Assembly: GCA_963820095.1 (NCBI GenBank)
Contig: CAWFZA010000018.1
Span: forward strand, 62,001-126,000
Direction of reading: 5' to 3'
Length of the DNA stretch: 64,000 nt
Source of the DNA: Roseiarcus sp963820095
GTDB taxonomy: Bacteria; Pseudomonadota; Alphaproteobacteria; Rhizobiales; Beijerinckiaceae
In this document: positions 19,818 through 28,002 of the stretch, piece after piece
How the letters are laid out: each line of letters begins with the position of its first letter
How positions within the stretch are numbered: position 1 is the first letter of the stretch
Notes under the pieces: generated by a model
Told to the model about the DNA's origin: nothing
Database searches by the model: none
Seen by the model: only the letters and a program-made list of their open reading frames with translations
Made by a program: the position numbers and the translations under genes

Positions 19818-20318
19818 TCAGCGAGCAACCGTCCGTCGGGCGTCGGCCACGCGCGCGAGCGAGGTGGATGAGGCGTCGGCGCTGACGCCATCATAGCCCA
19901 ACGCTGAGCCGAAATTGCTCGGCGCCACGCCCGCATATCCAACCGTCGCCGTCACTGCGGCCGCGCGGCTCGTCACGGCGACCGTGGGCGCGCCGGCCCC
20001 GCGCGGAGCCCGACCTTTGAAGACAGACACCGCAATCCGGCCGGCGACAACGCCGCCGTCGTCGCTGATGCCCGGCTGCCGGGCGATCGCGTCCGCCGCG
20101 GCGAGCGAGGCGGCCCCCGCCGCGCTCTCAACGCGGCTTCTGAAATGGGAAACCTTCGCGTAATCGACCGCGACCGCCAAAGCCAACACCGCGAGGGGCA
20201 TCGCCGAGGCGCAGGCGACCAAGCCCGCGCCTTCCGAACGGGGGCGGCCGAAGAGCCGCGAAACACTGCCAGTAACGGGCGCCTGTCCAAACATAATGCG
20301 TCTCCTCAACCGAACCAT
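19818..20318 (-). CDS. TadE/TadG-like pilus assembly protein
   Basis: Short pilin-like protein of 160-166 residues. After a basic leader comes one membrane segment (GLVACASAMPLAVLALAVAVDYAK) followed by SHFRSRVESAAGAASLAAADAIA, the pattern of TadG-type minor pilins with the N-terminal Flp-like anchor. The ATG at 20318 or 20294 is plausible; longer versions lack family support. No other tad genes are near, so it is an orphan that may serve a tad cluster elsewhere. Confidence 0.6.
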   Translation of the reverse strand: MVRLRRRIMFGQAPVTGSVSRLFGRPRSEGAGLVACASAMPLAVLALAVAVDYAKVSHFRSRVESAAGAASLAAADAIARQPGISDDGGVVAGRIAVSVFKGRAPRGAGAPTVAVTSRAAAVTATVGYAGVAPSNFGSALGYDGVSADASSTSLARVADARRTVAR

Positions 20319-20650
20319 GAGAAGCGTGCCCACCGCTTCAACGTGGAGCGGGAGGGTTTGTTCCGTTTGGAGTGTAAGCGGCGAGCTTATCCAATTGATT
20401 GAGGAAGATGGTAAAGTAGAGCGCGAGACCAATTCGAGATATTGATTAGATCTTTGGCAACGATGTCTGGCCGGTCCCGACGCGCCGCGACGAGAGCGCG
20501 GCGCCCACCGGTTCCCGAATTAAATACGCATCTAGAATGAGATAAGCGAGGAGGCCCGCATACAATCCGTATGTCCCTTGATTCAATCCTAAAAGTCTAT
20601 AGACTGACTCAAATATTCCACATTCTTGCGTTGAGTCGAAAGGCTCCGAA
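20319..20650. other. Divergent promoter region between tadG-like and yeiH-like genes
   Basis: A 332-base A/T-richer gap between divergent genes. It holds no gene I can support. A 12-bp perfect palindrome (listed separately) lies near its right end. Confidence 0.4.
20594..20605. promoter_or_regulatory. Perfect 12-bp palindrome upstream of the sulfate-exporter gene
   Basis: AGTCTATAGACT reads the same on both strands and ends 45 bases before the ATG at 20651. It is a candidate operator. YeiH genes elsewhere are often controlled by LysR regulators, but none is encoded here. Confidence 0.35.
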
Positions 20651-22123
20651 ATGTCCGAAGCAACCATCCCCGTCCAGGCGGCGGCCTCGCCCCGGTTCAG
20701 CGAGGACCTTGTCGCCCTCGTTCTCGGTCTTGGCGTCTTCGCGCTGACGCTGGTTTCGCTTCTTGGCGCGGACGTGCTCGGCTGGCTTGTCAATACGTCG
20801 GTGTGGGCCGACCCGTCGATGGCGCTTGCACCCGCCTCGAAAGCCTATGCGAGCCTCGGCGGCGTTGGCGCGCTCCTTGCGACTTACCTTGTCCTCACCG
20901 CCGTTCTGTCCTTGAGCGCCTATCTGCTTGGCGACGACGTCAGGCGGTTCGCGCTCGCTTTCACGGGCGTGTTCGCGCTCGCCTATGCGAGCTGGTTCGT
21001 CGGCTCCTGGGCCCATCTCGCCGCCGTCACCCCGGCCGATCAGGCCAAGTTCGGCGTCTCGTGGTCGCTCAAGCTCACCAACGAGGGCGGGTACATCGTC
21101 GCGCTCGTCGTGGGCCTCGTCATCGCCAACGCCTTCCCGGCTTTCGCCGAGCGGCTCAGAAGCGCGGTCCGTCCCGAGCTCTACATCAAGATTGCGATCG
21201 TCATCCTCGGCGCGTTCATCGCGGTCACCATGGCCAGCAAGCTGACGCTGGCGTCGTCGCTGATGCTGCGGGGACTGGCGGCGATCGTCGAGGCCTATTT
21301 GATCTACTGGCCAGTCGTCTATCTGATCGCGCGCAAGGGTTTCGGCTTCAGCCGCGAATGGGCGGCGCCGCTCGCCTCGGGCGTTTCGATCTGTGGCGTC
21401 GCAGCGGCGATCGCGACTGGCGGCGCGATCCGCGCCCGCCCCCAGGTGCCAATTCTCGTGTCGTCGCTGGTCGTGGTTTTCGCGGTGATCGAAGTCTTGG
21501 TCCTGCCGTTCATTGCGCAAACGTTCATGTCGCACGAGCCTTTGGTCGCAGCGGCGTGGATGGGGCTCGCCGTGAAGACGGACGGCGCGGCGCTGGCTGC
21601 AGGCGGCATCACGCAATCGCTTATTCAGGCCAAGGCGGCGGCTGAGGGCATTGCCTATCAGCCGGGCTGGATGCTGACCGTGACAGCGACGGTGAAGGTG
21701 TTCATTGACGTCTTCATCGGCGTCTGGGCTTTCATCCTTGCCTACATCTGGACCAATCACATCAATCCCCGCGCGGGAGTCGAGAAAGCGAGACTTGGCG
21801 AGATCTGGGAGCGATTCCCGAAGTTCATCCTCGGCTTTGTCCTGACGTTTCTCATCGCTCTCGCGCTTGCGCTGGGAACGACGGCCGGCTCGTCGGGCAA
21901 GCTCGCTGCGGCGATCGGCGAAGCCAACGTGCTGCGGGTGATCTTCTTCGTTCTGACTTTCTTCTCGATCGGGGTCATGTCGAATTTCCGCCAGCTCTGG
22001 CAGGAAGGGTTCGGCAAGCTGGCGGCGGTCTATCTGGTGTCGCTGTTCGGGTTCGTCGTTTGGGTCGGGTTTGTCATCTCGTGGCTTTTCTTTGCCGGCG
22101 TCAAACCGCCGCTCGCCTCCTGA
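20651..22123 (+). CDS. YeiH-family putative sulfate/anion exporter
   Basis: A 490-residue membrane protein of the UPF0324/PSE family with about twelve hydrophobic segments. Recognisable pieces are KLTNEGGYIVALVVGLVIANAF, PELYIKIAIVILGAFIAV, GGAIRARPQVPILVSSLVVVFAV, FMSHEPLVAAAWMGLAVKTDG and FFVLTFFSIGVMSNFRQLW. It is predicted to export inorganic anions; the substrate is unproven. GAAAGG lies just before the ATG. It is followed 15 bases later by a 48-residue membrane protein on the same strand. Confidence 0.8.
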   Translation: MSEATIPVQAAASPRFSEDLVALVLGLGVFALTLVSLLGADVLGWLVNTSVWADPSMALAPASKAYASLGGVGALLATYLVLTAVLSLSAYLLGDDVRRFALAFTGVFALAYASWFVGSWAHLAAVTPADQAKFGVSWSLKLTNEGGYIVALVVGLVIANAFPAFAERLRSAVRPELYIKIAIVILGAFIAVTMASKLTLASSLMLRGLAAIVEAYLIYWPVVYLIARKGFGFSREWAAPLASGVSICGVAAAIATGGAIRARPQVPILVSSLVVVFAVIEVLVLPFIAQTFMSHEPLVAAAWMGLAVKTDGAALAAGGITQSLIQAKAAAEGIAYQPGWMLTVTATVKVFIDVFIGVWAFILAYIWTNHINPRAGVEKARLGEIWERFPKFILGFVLTFLIALALALGTTAGSSGKLAAAIGEANVLRVIFFVLTFFSIGVMSNFRQLWQEGFGKLAAVYLVSLFGFVVWVGFVISWLFFAGVKPPLAS

Positions 22124-22138
22124 TCGAGGAAACTTGCG

Positions 22139-22285
22139 ATGCCCAAACCCGACTTGCGCGAAGCGACGAGCATCTACGAGCCGCTGCTGCCGATCGAAAA
22201 GAAGCTGATCGGCTGGAGCCTCGGCCTGGGCCTCGCGCTGCTTGCGCTGCTCGTTGTCATCAATCAGTTCGCGCCGTTGAACTGA
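22139..22285 (+). CDS. 48-residue single-pass membrane protein
   Basis: ATG 22139 begins MPKPDLREATSIYEPLLPIE; after KKLIGWS comes one membrane segment (LGLGLALLALLVVINQF) and the end APLN. A purine-rich GAGGAAA precedes it, and the gap to the exporter stop is 15 bases, so it is surely in the same transcript. Probably a small subunit or stabiliser of the exporter; that is inferred from position only. Confidence 0.65.
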   Translation: MPKPDLREATSIYEPLLPIEKKLIGWSLGLGLALLALLVVINQFAPLN

Positions 22286-22354
22286 AGCGCCTGCTTTCAG
22301 CCTTCCTATTGCGCGAGGATACGGAGCGCCGCCTCGAGGCGCGGCGGCAGATTC

Positions 22355-23143
22355 ATGCTGATGACCGATTGGAACCCTGCCCTCTACTCGAAGTTCGAAG
22401 CCGAGCGGATGCGCGCGGCCCACGATCTCTTGGCGCGGGTCCCGCTCGAGAAGGCCCGTCTCGCCTATGATCTGGGTTGCGGTCCCGGCAACAGCGCTGA
22501 ACTGCTGCTGCGCCGCTTCCCCGAGGCGCGAATGGTCGGCCTCGACACGTCCGACGCCATGCTTGCGCATGCGCGCGTGCGCGCGCCGCAAGCGAAATTC
22601 GTCAAGCAGGACATCGCGCATTGGGCGCCCGAGGATAAGCCGGATCTCATCTTCGCCAACGCCGCGCTGCAGTTCCTGCCCGATCACGACCGGCTTTTTC
22701 CGCGCCTGATGTCTTATCTTGCGCCCGGCGGGGCGCTGGCGGCGCAGATGCCGAACATCGCGCGCGAATCCTCGCACGCGCTCATGCGCATGGTCGCCGC
22801 CGAAGGACCCTGGTCATCGCGCCTGGTTCCGGTCGCCAAGACGCAACCGCTCATCGCCGACTACGAGAGCTATTACGACTGGCTGAGGCCGGCGGCTTCG
22901 CGCATCGACATCTGGATGACGACCTATGTTCACCCGCTCGACGGACCGCAGAGCATCGCCGACTGGTTCGCCGGCTCGACTTTGCAGCCGTTCCTCGAGC
23001 GGCTCGCCGACGATGAGCGCTGCGAGTTCCTTGCCCGCTACCGCGCCGGCCTCAAGGACGCTTATCCAGCTCAGCCCGACGGCCGCACCCTGTTCGCCTA
23101 CCCGCGTCTGTTCATCGTCGCGGTCAAGGCTGAGGCGGCGTGA
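22355..23143 (+). CDS. tam: Trans-aconitate 2-methyltransferase
   Basis: SAM-dependent enzyme that methylates trans-aconitate, a toxic by-product of aconitase. The 262-residue protein matches Tam along its length: DWNPALYSKFEAERMRAAHD, motif I YDLGCGPGNS, VGLDTSDAML, FANAALQFLPDHD, PGGALAAQMPN and LFAYPRLFIVAVK. The start may be ATG 22355 or the second ATG at 22361 (MTDWNP). It lies 69 bases after the small membrane protein and may be independent. Confidence 0.9.
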   Translation: MLMTDWNPALYSKFEAERMRAAHDLLARVPLEKARLAYDLGCGPGNSAELLLRRFPEARMVGLDTSDAMLAHARVRAPQAKFVKQDIAHWAPEDKPDLIFANAALQFLPDHDRLFPRLMSYLAPGGALAAQMPNIARESSHALMRMVAAEGPWSSRLVPVAKTQPLIADYESYYDWLRPAASRIDIWMTTYVHPLDGPQSIADWFAGSTLQPFLERLADDERCEFLARYRAGLKDAYPAQPDGRTLFAYPRLFIVAVKAEAA

Positions 23144-23524
23144 GGTGTAAGCAGGCTGAGGTCAGATGGAGTCATCGCCCCGAGGAGCCGAGTGGGCGTT
23201 GAAAGACGCCCGTCGTGCGACGGCCTAGGGATGCGTAGCAATCCAAAGCCGCCGCTCAGACCTTCATCCCTGGATCGCTTCGCTGGCGCTTAAGAATGGC
23301 GAACGGCGGATGTGCCCGCGTCGCGCTTCAGAGTTAAAACTCAATCGCTTCTTAAGTTGGCGGGCCGCTTTGGGCCGAGAGCTTATATGAGCGAACAGAG
23401 GGTACGGGCGGTGTTGCGGGCACTGAGGGCCAGGAGCCAAGTAAACCCAAACGGATCGATCGGGGCAGTATCGCCGTCGCCTGCCGGAAAGAGCAAAGCC
23501 GACGCCTGCCCAGAACAGAACGCC
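23144..23524. other. Intergenic region with a hairpin and repeat-like sequence
   Basis: A 381-base gap between the convergent tam and transglutaminase genes. GGGCGT / ACGCCC forms a small hairpin near 23193-23210 without a T-run. The stretch with GCGTAGCAATCC and GGATCGCTTCGCTGG (about 23232-23290) resembles the half-sites of palindromic repeats frequent in this bacterial group. No gene is visible. Confidence 0.4.
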
Positions 23525-24463
23525 TTAAGCCCTCCCTAGACCCCTAGACCCACTGCGAGGCTCGAACTCGACCTGCTTCGGGTGAGTCACCTCGACGGTC
23601 ACCTCCATGCCCAACTCATCACCCGGGTGACCAAGATAGGCGCCCAACAGCGGCGCCGCCTGGGCGGGATTGCGCGCGACTGCGACGCGGATAAGGTCCT
23701 TGCTGCCGACTAGGCCATTCGTGGGGTCGAACTCGACCCAACCCGCGCCCGGCAGATAGATCTGGCACCAGGCGTGCGTCGCTCCGCCGCCTAGTCTAAC
23801 AGGCTCGTCCTCGTCCTTCGGAACATAGACATAGCCGGAGACGAAGCGCGCGGCGACGCCTAGCGCCCGGGCGGCCTCGATCATCAGGACCGCGAAGTCG
23901 CGGCAAGAGCCACGGCGCCGCTCCAAGGTTTGCAGCGGCGTCTGAACCCCCGACGCTTCGCGGCGCTCATAGGAGAAACTCTCCTTGATCGCGTAGGTCA
24001 TCGTCATCAAGAGATGACTGGTGAGCGTGGTCGCCCCCGGCGACACGAACTGGCGCACCCAGCGGTCGAGATCCCCGTCAGGATCACTGTACAGGCGCTC
24101 CATCGCCCGAGCGATGTCGGGTAGTTCCTCGGGGGCGTAGGAAAAGGGAAAGAATTGCGCCCGCGGGTCGATCTCGCCGCCAGGCTGGTCGTCCTCGATC
24201 CGCTCCACGGTGAAGCGGTTCTCGACCCGGAGCGACGTCCAGGAGCCGGAAAACGACGCAACCGCGACGCAATTGTCGAACGTGTCATAGAGCCAGCGCA
24301 GCCGCCTCGGCTCAGGCTCGATGTCGAGCTCCGATGACAGGAGCCGCTGATCGTGTCCGTCGCGCGGGCGCAACATCATGCGGTGGTCGCCAAACTCAAC
24401 CGGCCGCTTATAGCGGTAGGTCGTAAGATGGCGGACGTTCAAGATGGCCCTGCTGGACTGCAA
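23525..24463 (-). CDS. Transglutaminase-like cysteine protease family protein
   Basis: 312 residues. The N-terminal beta domain starts RAILNVRHLTTYRYKRPVEF and contains HRMMLRPRDGHDQRLLSS. The transglutaminase core has the triad in RRGSCRDFAVLMIEAAR (Cys), GGATHAWCQIYLPG (His) and WVEFDPTNG (Asp). I take TTG 24463 as start because the family sequence begins right there and GGAGAG lies upstream; an in-frame extension to 24694 is only the shadow of imuB. Proteins of this class act as peptidases or amidases, with substrate unknown. It occupies the place where dnaE2 often follows imuB. Confidence 0.8.
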   Translation of the reverse strand: MQSSRAILNVRHLTTYRYKRPVEFGDHRMMLRPRDGHDQRLLSSELDIEPEPRRLRWLYDTFDNCVAVASFSGSWTSLRVENRFTVERIEDDQPGGEIDPRAQFFPFSYAPEELPDIARAMERLYSDPDGDLDRWVRQFVSPGATTLTSHLLMTMTYAIKESFSYERREASGVQTPLQTLERRRGSCRDFAVLMIEAARALGVAARFVSGYVYVPKDEDEPVRLGGGATHAWCQIYLPGAGWVEFDPTNGLVGSKDLIRVAVARNPAQAAPLLGAYLGHPGDELGMEVTVEVTHPKQVEFEPRSGSRGLGRA

Positions 24464-24552
24464 TTCGACGCTCTCCGATGTGGCGCGGTCCTCGGCGAGA
24501 CGTTGTCCGCCAGCGCCCCGGCGCGTCAAGAGCCTTGTACGGCGTCGACCTC

Positions 24553-26208
24553 TCACCCGAACAGCCCGTGCACGAACCATTTCGGCCGCGCCGTCTCGCG
24601 GCCCCACAAGCCCTCGCGGAAGAGCCAGAAGCGCCGGCCTTCGGAATCCTCGGCGCGGAAATAGTCGCGCGTGGGCGCGCCCGCGTGCCGCCACCAGGGC
24701 GCGGCGATGCGCTCGGGTCCCTCGATGGCCGTGACATCATGCAGGACTCGCCGCCAGCGAAAGCGCCGAGGCGGTCCATCGGGAACTTCGGCCATGGCCT
24801 CGATCGGCTCCGGGCGAGCAAAAAGACGCAATGGCCTCGTGGGCGCGCTGTTTGACCCGTCATCGCGAGCCAAGCCCGCAGGGTCCTCGCGATGACGGCT
24901 TTCGCCGCGCAGCCGCGCGTCTCCGCCCCCACAAGAGGGGGCGGGTGCGCCAACGCCAGAGATGCGGCCGAGATGCAAGCCCCGAACCGACCCCAACGTC
25001 GCCGGCGCCGCCGCCTCGGCCTGCTCGGGCAGATGCGCATCGACAAGCTCGCGCTGCGTCACGGCGCGGGCGCCGAGCCGTGCGCTCAACCGGTCGAGAA
25101 GCTCGGCGAGGACAAGGGCGCGCTCGGCCTCGTGCGCGCGCTCAAGCTCGGCCTCGGAAGGCGCAAGCGGCTCCGCCACGAGGCATGCGAGACGCATGAG
25201 ATCGACGCCATAGCCGGCGTCGATCGCGTCTTCGTTCGGACTGGCAAGCCGCTCGGCGATGAGCCGCACGATCGCGCGCGCTTCATTGAGCGGCCGGGAG
25301 GCGCCGAAAAGGATACGGCGCACCGCGCCATCGACCCGATAGAGGCTAAGTTCGATCCGCCGTGCGCCTTTGGCCTGCCGCTCCAACAGCACGACGAGAT
25401 CGTCGGCGAGCTTGCGCAATTGAACCTCGATCGCCTCGATCGTCTGGATAGGCGAAGCGAACCGCCGCTCGGCGCAGAAATCCGGCGGGCGGAAGCGCGG
25501 GACGATCGACGAGCGCTCGAGGCCTTTGAGCGCGTCGAGCCGCGCCATCGGAACGGCGCCGAACCGCGCCGTGATCGGCGCGCGCGGTCGGAGCGCAATG
25601 TCGCCGATGCGCCTCAAGCCAGCCCGCGCCATGTCCGCGACGGTTTTCTCGTCGAGGCCAAGGGCGGCGAGCGGGAGATCGTGAAAGAGCTTGGCGAACG
25701 TCTTTTCGCTCATCGGCTCGAGCGCGGTCTTCACGTGCGAGAACCGCGCCAGCGCTGAGGCCGCGCGCGGATTGCCGGCGGCGCCGATGAGGACGGTCAC
25801 TCCTTGCGCGGCAAGCCGCGCCCGGCAATCCTCGATCAGCGCCGCTTCACCCTCGAACAGGTGAGCGACGCCGGAAATATCGAGCATCAGCCCGTCGCGT
25901 CCGTCGAGGGCGGCGAGCGGAGTGTAGCGGGAGCACCAATCGCAGAGACGCGTCAGAAGCCGCGCCTCTTCCGAAGGCTCAGCCTCGACCGCGATGAGAG
26001 CCGGAAAGCGGGCGCGCGCGTCGGGAAGGGATAGACCCAAACTCAAGCCGAGCCGCGAGGCTTGAGCGTCGACGCAAACCAGTCTTTGCGCATTGTCGAT
26101 CTTGGCGACCGCGACAAGCGGCGCGCGCTTATCAACGCGGCCGAGCCGCCGCGCGCGGTCGGTCGCCAGACGCGGCAGCCAGAGGGAGAGAAATCGCCTG
26201 GTCGTCAA
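24553..26208 (-). CDS. imuB: ImuB, inactive Y-family polymerase of the mutasome
   Basis: ImuB bridges the beta clamp and DnaE2 in SOS mutagenesis. It starts RRFLSLWLPRLATDR, the N-terminal Y-family fold lacking the usual catalytic acidic residues, followed by LMLDISGVAHLFEGE, KGLERSSIVPRFRPP and the C-terminal domain PDGPPRRFRWRRVLHDV...FWLFREGLWG. The 551 residues include an unusual linker (about 415-452) encoded by two palindromic repeats inserted in frame. It overlaps imuA by 77 bases. No dnaE2 follows. Confidence 0.88.
   Translation of the reverse strand: MTTRRFLSLWLPRLATDRARRLGRVDKRAPLVAVAKIDNAQRLVCVDAQASRLGLSLGLSLPDARARFPALIAVEAEPSEEARLLTRLCDWCSRYTPLAALDGRDGLMLDISGVAHLFEGEAALIEDCRARLAAQGVTVLIGAAGNPRAASALARFSHVKTALEPMSEKTFAKLFHDLPLAALGLDEKTVADMARAGLRRIGDIALRPRAPITARFGAVPMARLDALKGLERSSIVPRFRPPDFCAERRFASPIQTIEAIEVQLRKLADDLVVLLERQAKGARRIELSLYRVDGAVRRILFGASRPLNEARAIVRLIAERLASPNEDAIDAGYGVDLMRLACLVAEPLAPSEAELERAHEAERALVLAELLDRLSARLGARAVTQRELVDAHLPEQAEAAAPATLGSVRGLHLGRISGVGAPAPSCGGGDARLRGESRHREDPAGLARDDGSNSAPTRPLRLFARPEPIEAMAEVPDGPPRRFRWRRVLHDVTAIEGPERIAAPWWRHAGAPTRDYFRAEDSEGRRFWLFREGLWGRETARPKWFVHGLFG
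24857..24898. repeat. Palindromic repeat inside imuB
   Basis: Perfect 13-bp arms CCGTCATCGCGAG (24857-24869) and CTCGCGATGACGG (24886-24898) around a 16-base loop. This is the GTCATCGCGAG class of interspersed palindromes common in alphaproteobacteria. It is read through in frame as part of ImuB. Confidence 0.8.
24921..24957. repeat. Dispersed hairpin repeat, copy inside imuB
   Basis: Arms CCGCCCCC (24923-24930) and GGGGGCGG (24937-24944) around loop ACAAGA. The hairpin and its right flank (GGGTGCGCCAAC) recur at 40089-40123 with few changes. Translated in frame within ImuB. Confidence 0.75.
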
Positions 26209-26992
26209 CGCCCATGTCCCTGAAAGTCATATCCTCGCCACGCCATTCCAGATGAATGACGCGTTCAGCGTCGAAAGCCTGAAAAGGCCGCTCGGGCCCC
26301 GCACGCGCGAGGCGCGCCTTGATGAGCCGCGCCCCGCAGGCGAAGGGTCCGGGAATGTCGAGGCCAGCCGCCGCCGGCGTCCTGGCGCTGGGCGCGGCGG
26401 CGATCTCAAAGCGCGTCTCCGCGGCGCTGGCGACGCGCTCCGCCTGTCCATAGGCGCTGGCCAGGACCAGAAGCGCGGGCGTTTTGCCTTTTCGCGCGGC
26501 GAGCAAAAGACGCCGCGAGGCGGCGAGGCTATAGCCTTTGAGACTCCAGATCTCGCCTATGACCGCAGCCGGCGCGCCGCATCTGAGCGCTTCCTCGATC
26601 GCCCATAAAGCCAAAGCCGCGTCGGGCGCGCGCACGAATACGAGGCGGCTTAGCTCAAGCCCATGCGCGACGAGGCCTGGCCCATAGAGCGCCCCCGATT
26701 CCTGATCGGCGAAGCCTTCGCTAACGATGAGGGCCGAGGCGGGCCGCCGGCTCAAGAACCCTCCGGCGAGCGCCAGCGCGAAGCCCATCGCCGCCGCCCC
26801 GTCCGAGGCTTTAGCCGGCGCGATCTCATGCAGCGCGTCGTCCTTAAGGCCGCCGCCAAGCGCAGAATCGAAAGCGCGCGCGAGCGGAAGTCGCCGCGCG
26901 GGCCGATCGCTTGGCCGGCCGCCTTCCGCCTCGATTTCAGCGATGGCGCGCCTGAGACGCGCCATCGCCTCCGCTCTGCCGCCTGGCGACAT
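26132..26992 (-). CDS. imuA: ImuA-like SOS mutagenesis protein
   Basis: A RecA-like protein of 286 residues that starts the imuAB operon. Typical pieces are FDSALGGGLKDDALHEIAPA, AMGFALALAGGFLSRRPASALIVSEG, LVFVRAPDAALALWAIEEALRC and AASRRLLLAARKGKTPALLVL. Like other ImuA proteins it lacks a clear Walker A. The 3' end, from about 26208 down, overlaps the start of imuB. An SOS box lies 19 bases before the start codon, so the operon should be LexA-repressed. Confidence 0.85.
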   Translation of the reverse strand: MSPGGRAEAMARLRRAIAEIEAEGGRPSDRPARRLPLARAFDSALGGGLKDDALHEIAPAKASDGAAAMGFALALAGGFLSRRPASALIVSEGFADQESGALYGPGLVAHGLELSRLVFVRAPDAALALWAIEEALRCGAPAAVIGEIWSLKGYSLAASRRLLLAARKGKTPALLVLASAYGQAERVASAAETRFEIAAAPSARTPAAAGLDIPGPFACGARLIKARLARAGPERPFQAFDAERVIHLEWRGEDMTFRDMGVDDQAISLPLAAASGDRPRAAARPR

Positions 26993-27010
26993 TCGGTCCG
27001 CGTCCTATAA

Positions 27011-27025
27011 GTTCGCATTTTGTTC
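27011..27025 (-). promoter_or_regulatory. LexA (SOS) box of imuA-imuB
   Basis: GTTC-GCATTTT-GTTC, an exact match to the alphaproteobacterial LexA site GTTC-N7-GTTC (GAAC-N7-GAAC on the coding strand). It is 19 bases from the imuA start. Confidence 0.88.
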
Positions 27026-27064
27026 TTGTTTTGGACCGAAAGGGCGAGGGAGTCAAGGATGGGG

Positions 27065-27105
27065 GTCGAGCGCCGGTTCCTCAAGGGCGGTTTTCCTGCA
27101 GACCT
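27065..27105 (+). repeat. Left arm of a 41-bp inverted repeat around hepT-mntA
   Basis: Starts GTCGAGCGCCGG and ends CTGCAGACCT. Its reverse complement recurs at 27961-28002 with about 38 of 42 aligned positions identical, including a one-base gap. The two arms enclose the HepT/MntA pair. Confidence 0.8.
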
Positions 27106-27155
27106 TGGGTGACACACTACCGACGGCTGTGGAATCGTATCCTTATCGCAATGGT

Positions 27156-27489
27156 TCACTGGTGAAGACGCTTCAACCGCAGCACCAAATCCGGAAGAGC
27201 GGCTTGAGTTGTGTCCCATATGACGTCGAAATATCCGTGAGCAACGCGATTGCGCATCCCTCTCATGCCGCGCCAAGGAATCTCGGGATTGCTCGCGATG
27301 AATTCCGCCATGCTTGTCCATGATCCTGGCGGCGGCCTCGCCGATGATGACCAGACTCATCACCACAGCTTGCTGGGTTCGCTTGTCGGCAAGGAAATCC
27401 TCCTTGCTCATTCCGTCGATGAAGCGGCGCGCGTCGTTCGCGGCCGTCAGCATCTGATCGAGACAGTCGCCGAGCCGGCTCAGGCTCAT
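27156..27489 (-). CDS. hepT: HepT (HEPN/DUF86) toxin (frameshifted)
   Basis: HEPN-domain RNase toxin of the HepT-MntA system. Begins MSLSRLGDCLDQMLTAANDA, with RTQQAVVMSLVIIGEAAARI. An extra G near 27312-27315 breaks the frame; removing it gives AEFIASNPEIPWRGMRGMRN and the R-x4-6-H-x-Y active motif RNRVAHGY, then the end VLRLKRLHQ. About 110 residues, the family length. Its ATG overlaps the mntA stop (ATGA). Confidence 0.85.
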
Positions 27490-27775
27490 ATCGGCTGCGC
27501 GTCAGCGAGAATGGCGTCCCGCAGCTTCGGCGGCAGATCGCCGGGGTCAGCAGGTCTACGCGAACGCCAAGCAAGTCCTCCAACTCGACCTGAAGAGCAC
27601 CCAGATCGAACAGGGTCGCCCCGGGCAAAGCATCGACGAGAATATCGAGATCGCTTCCCTCCTCATCGGCGCCGTGCGCCGCCGAGCCGAAGACGCGCGG
27701 GTTCGCCGAGCGAAACCGGCTAGCTGCTTCGCGAACCGCAACGCGATGACGTTCGAGCTCGTGAGATGGCTTCAA
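27486..27775 (-). CDS. mntA: MntA minimal nucleotidyltransferase antitoxin (frameshifted)
   Basis: MNT-domain protein that neutralises HepT by AMPylating it. NPRVFGSAAHGADEEGSDLD carries the GS-x10-D-x-D nucleotidyltransferase motif. One base is missing near 27550 (ACCCCGGCG); restoring it gives LLTPGDLPPKLRDAILADAQPI and a stop overlapping hepT. The TTG at 27775 is the start because the following KPSHELERHRVAVRE matches the family beginning. Confidence 0.82.
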
Positions 27776-27960
27776 GGAGGATGTCCACGACTGACCTGGC
27801 GGTCCAACGCCTCTTGAGCATGGCGCTCTCAATCGCGAAAATCAAACCCTGCTCGACCGCCCGATCCTCGCCGCTTCACTCGGCCTGGAAATCGCTGCGG
27901 TGGCGCGCGGCGTGAACGGCGGAGGTCGGGCTTCGAGCCGACGAGCAGCGCCGGCTCGGC

Positions 27961-28002
27961 AGGTCTGCAGGAAAACCGTCTCTTGAGGAACCGGCGTTCG
28001 AC
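27961..28002 (-). repeat. Right arm of the inverted repeat around hepT-mntA
   Basis: Starts AGGTCTGCAGGAAAACCG and ends CGGCGTTCGAC; it is the near-perfect reverse complement of 27065-27105. It sits 186 bases upstream of the mntA start. Confidence 0.8.

Noticed and set aside
20609..22777. 722-residue protein on the minus strand
   Set aside because: It is the antisense shadow of the YeiH-like gene and tam, with the Arg/Asp/His-rich composition typical of such shadows.
24464..24694. N-terminal extension of the transglutaminase protein
   Set aside because: This open stretch is the alternative frame of the imuB 3' end; the family sequence begins at 24463.
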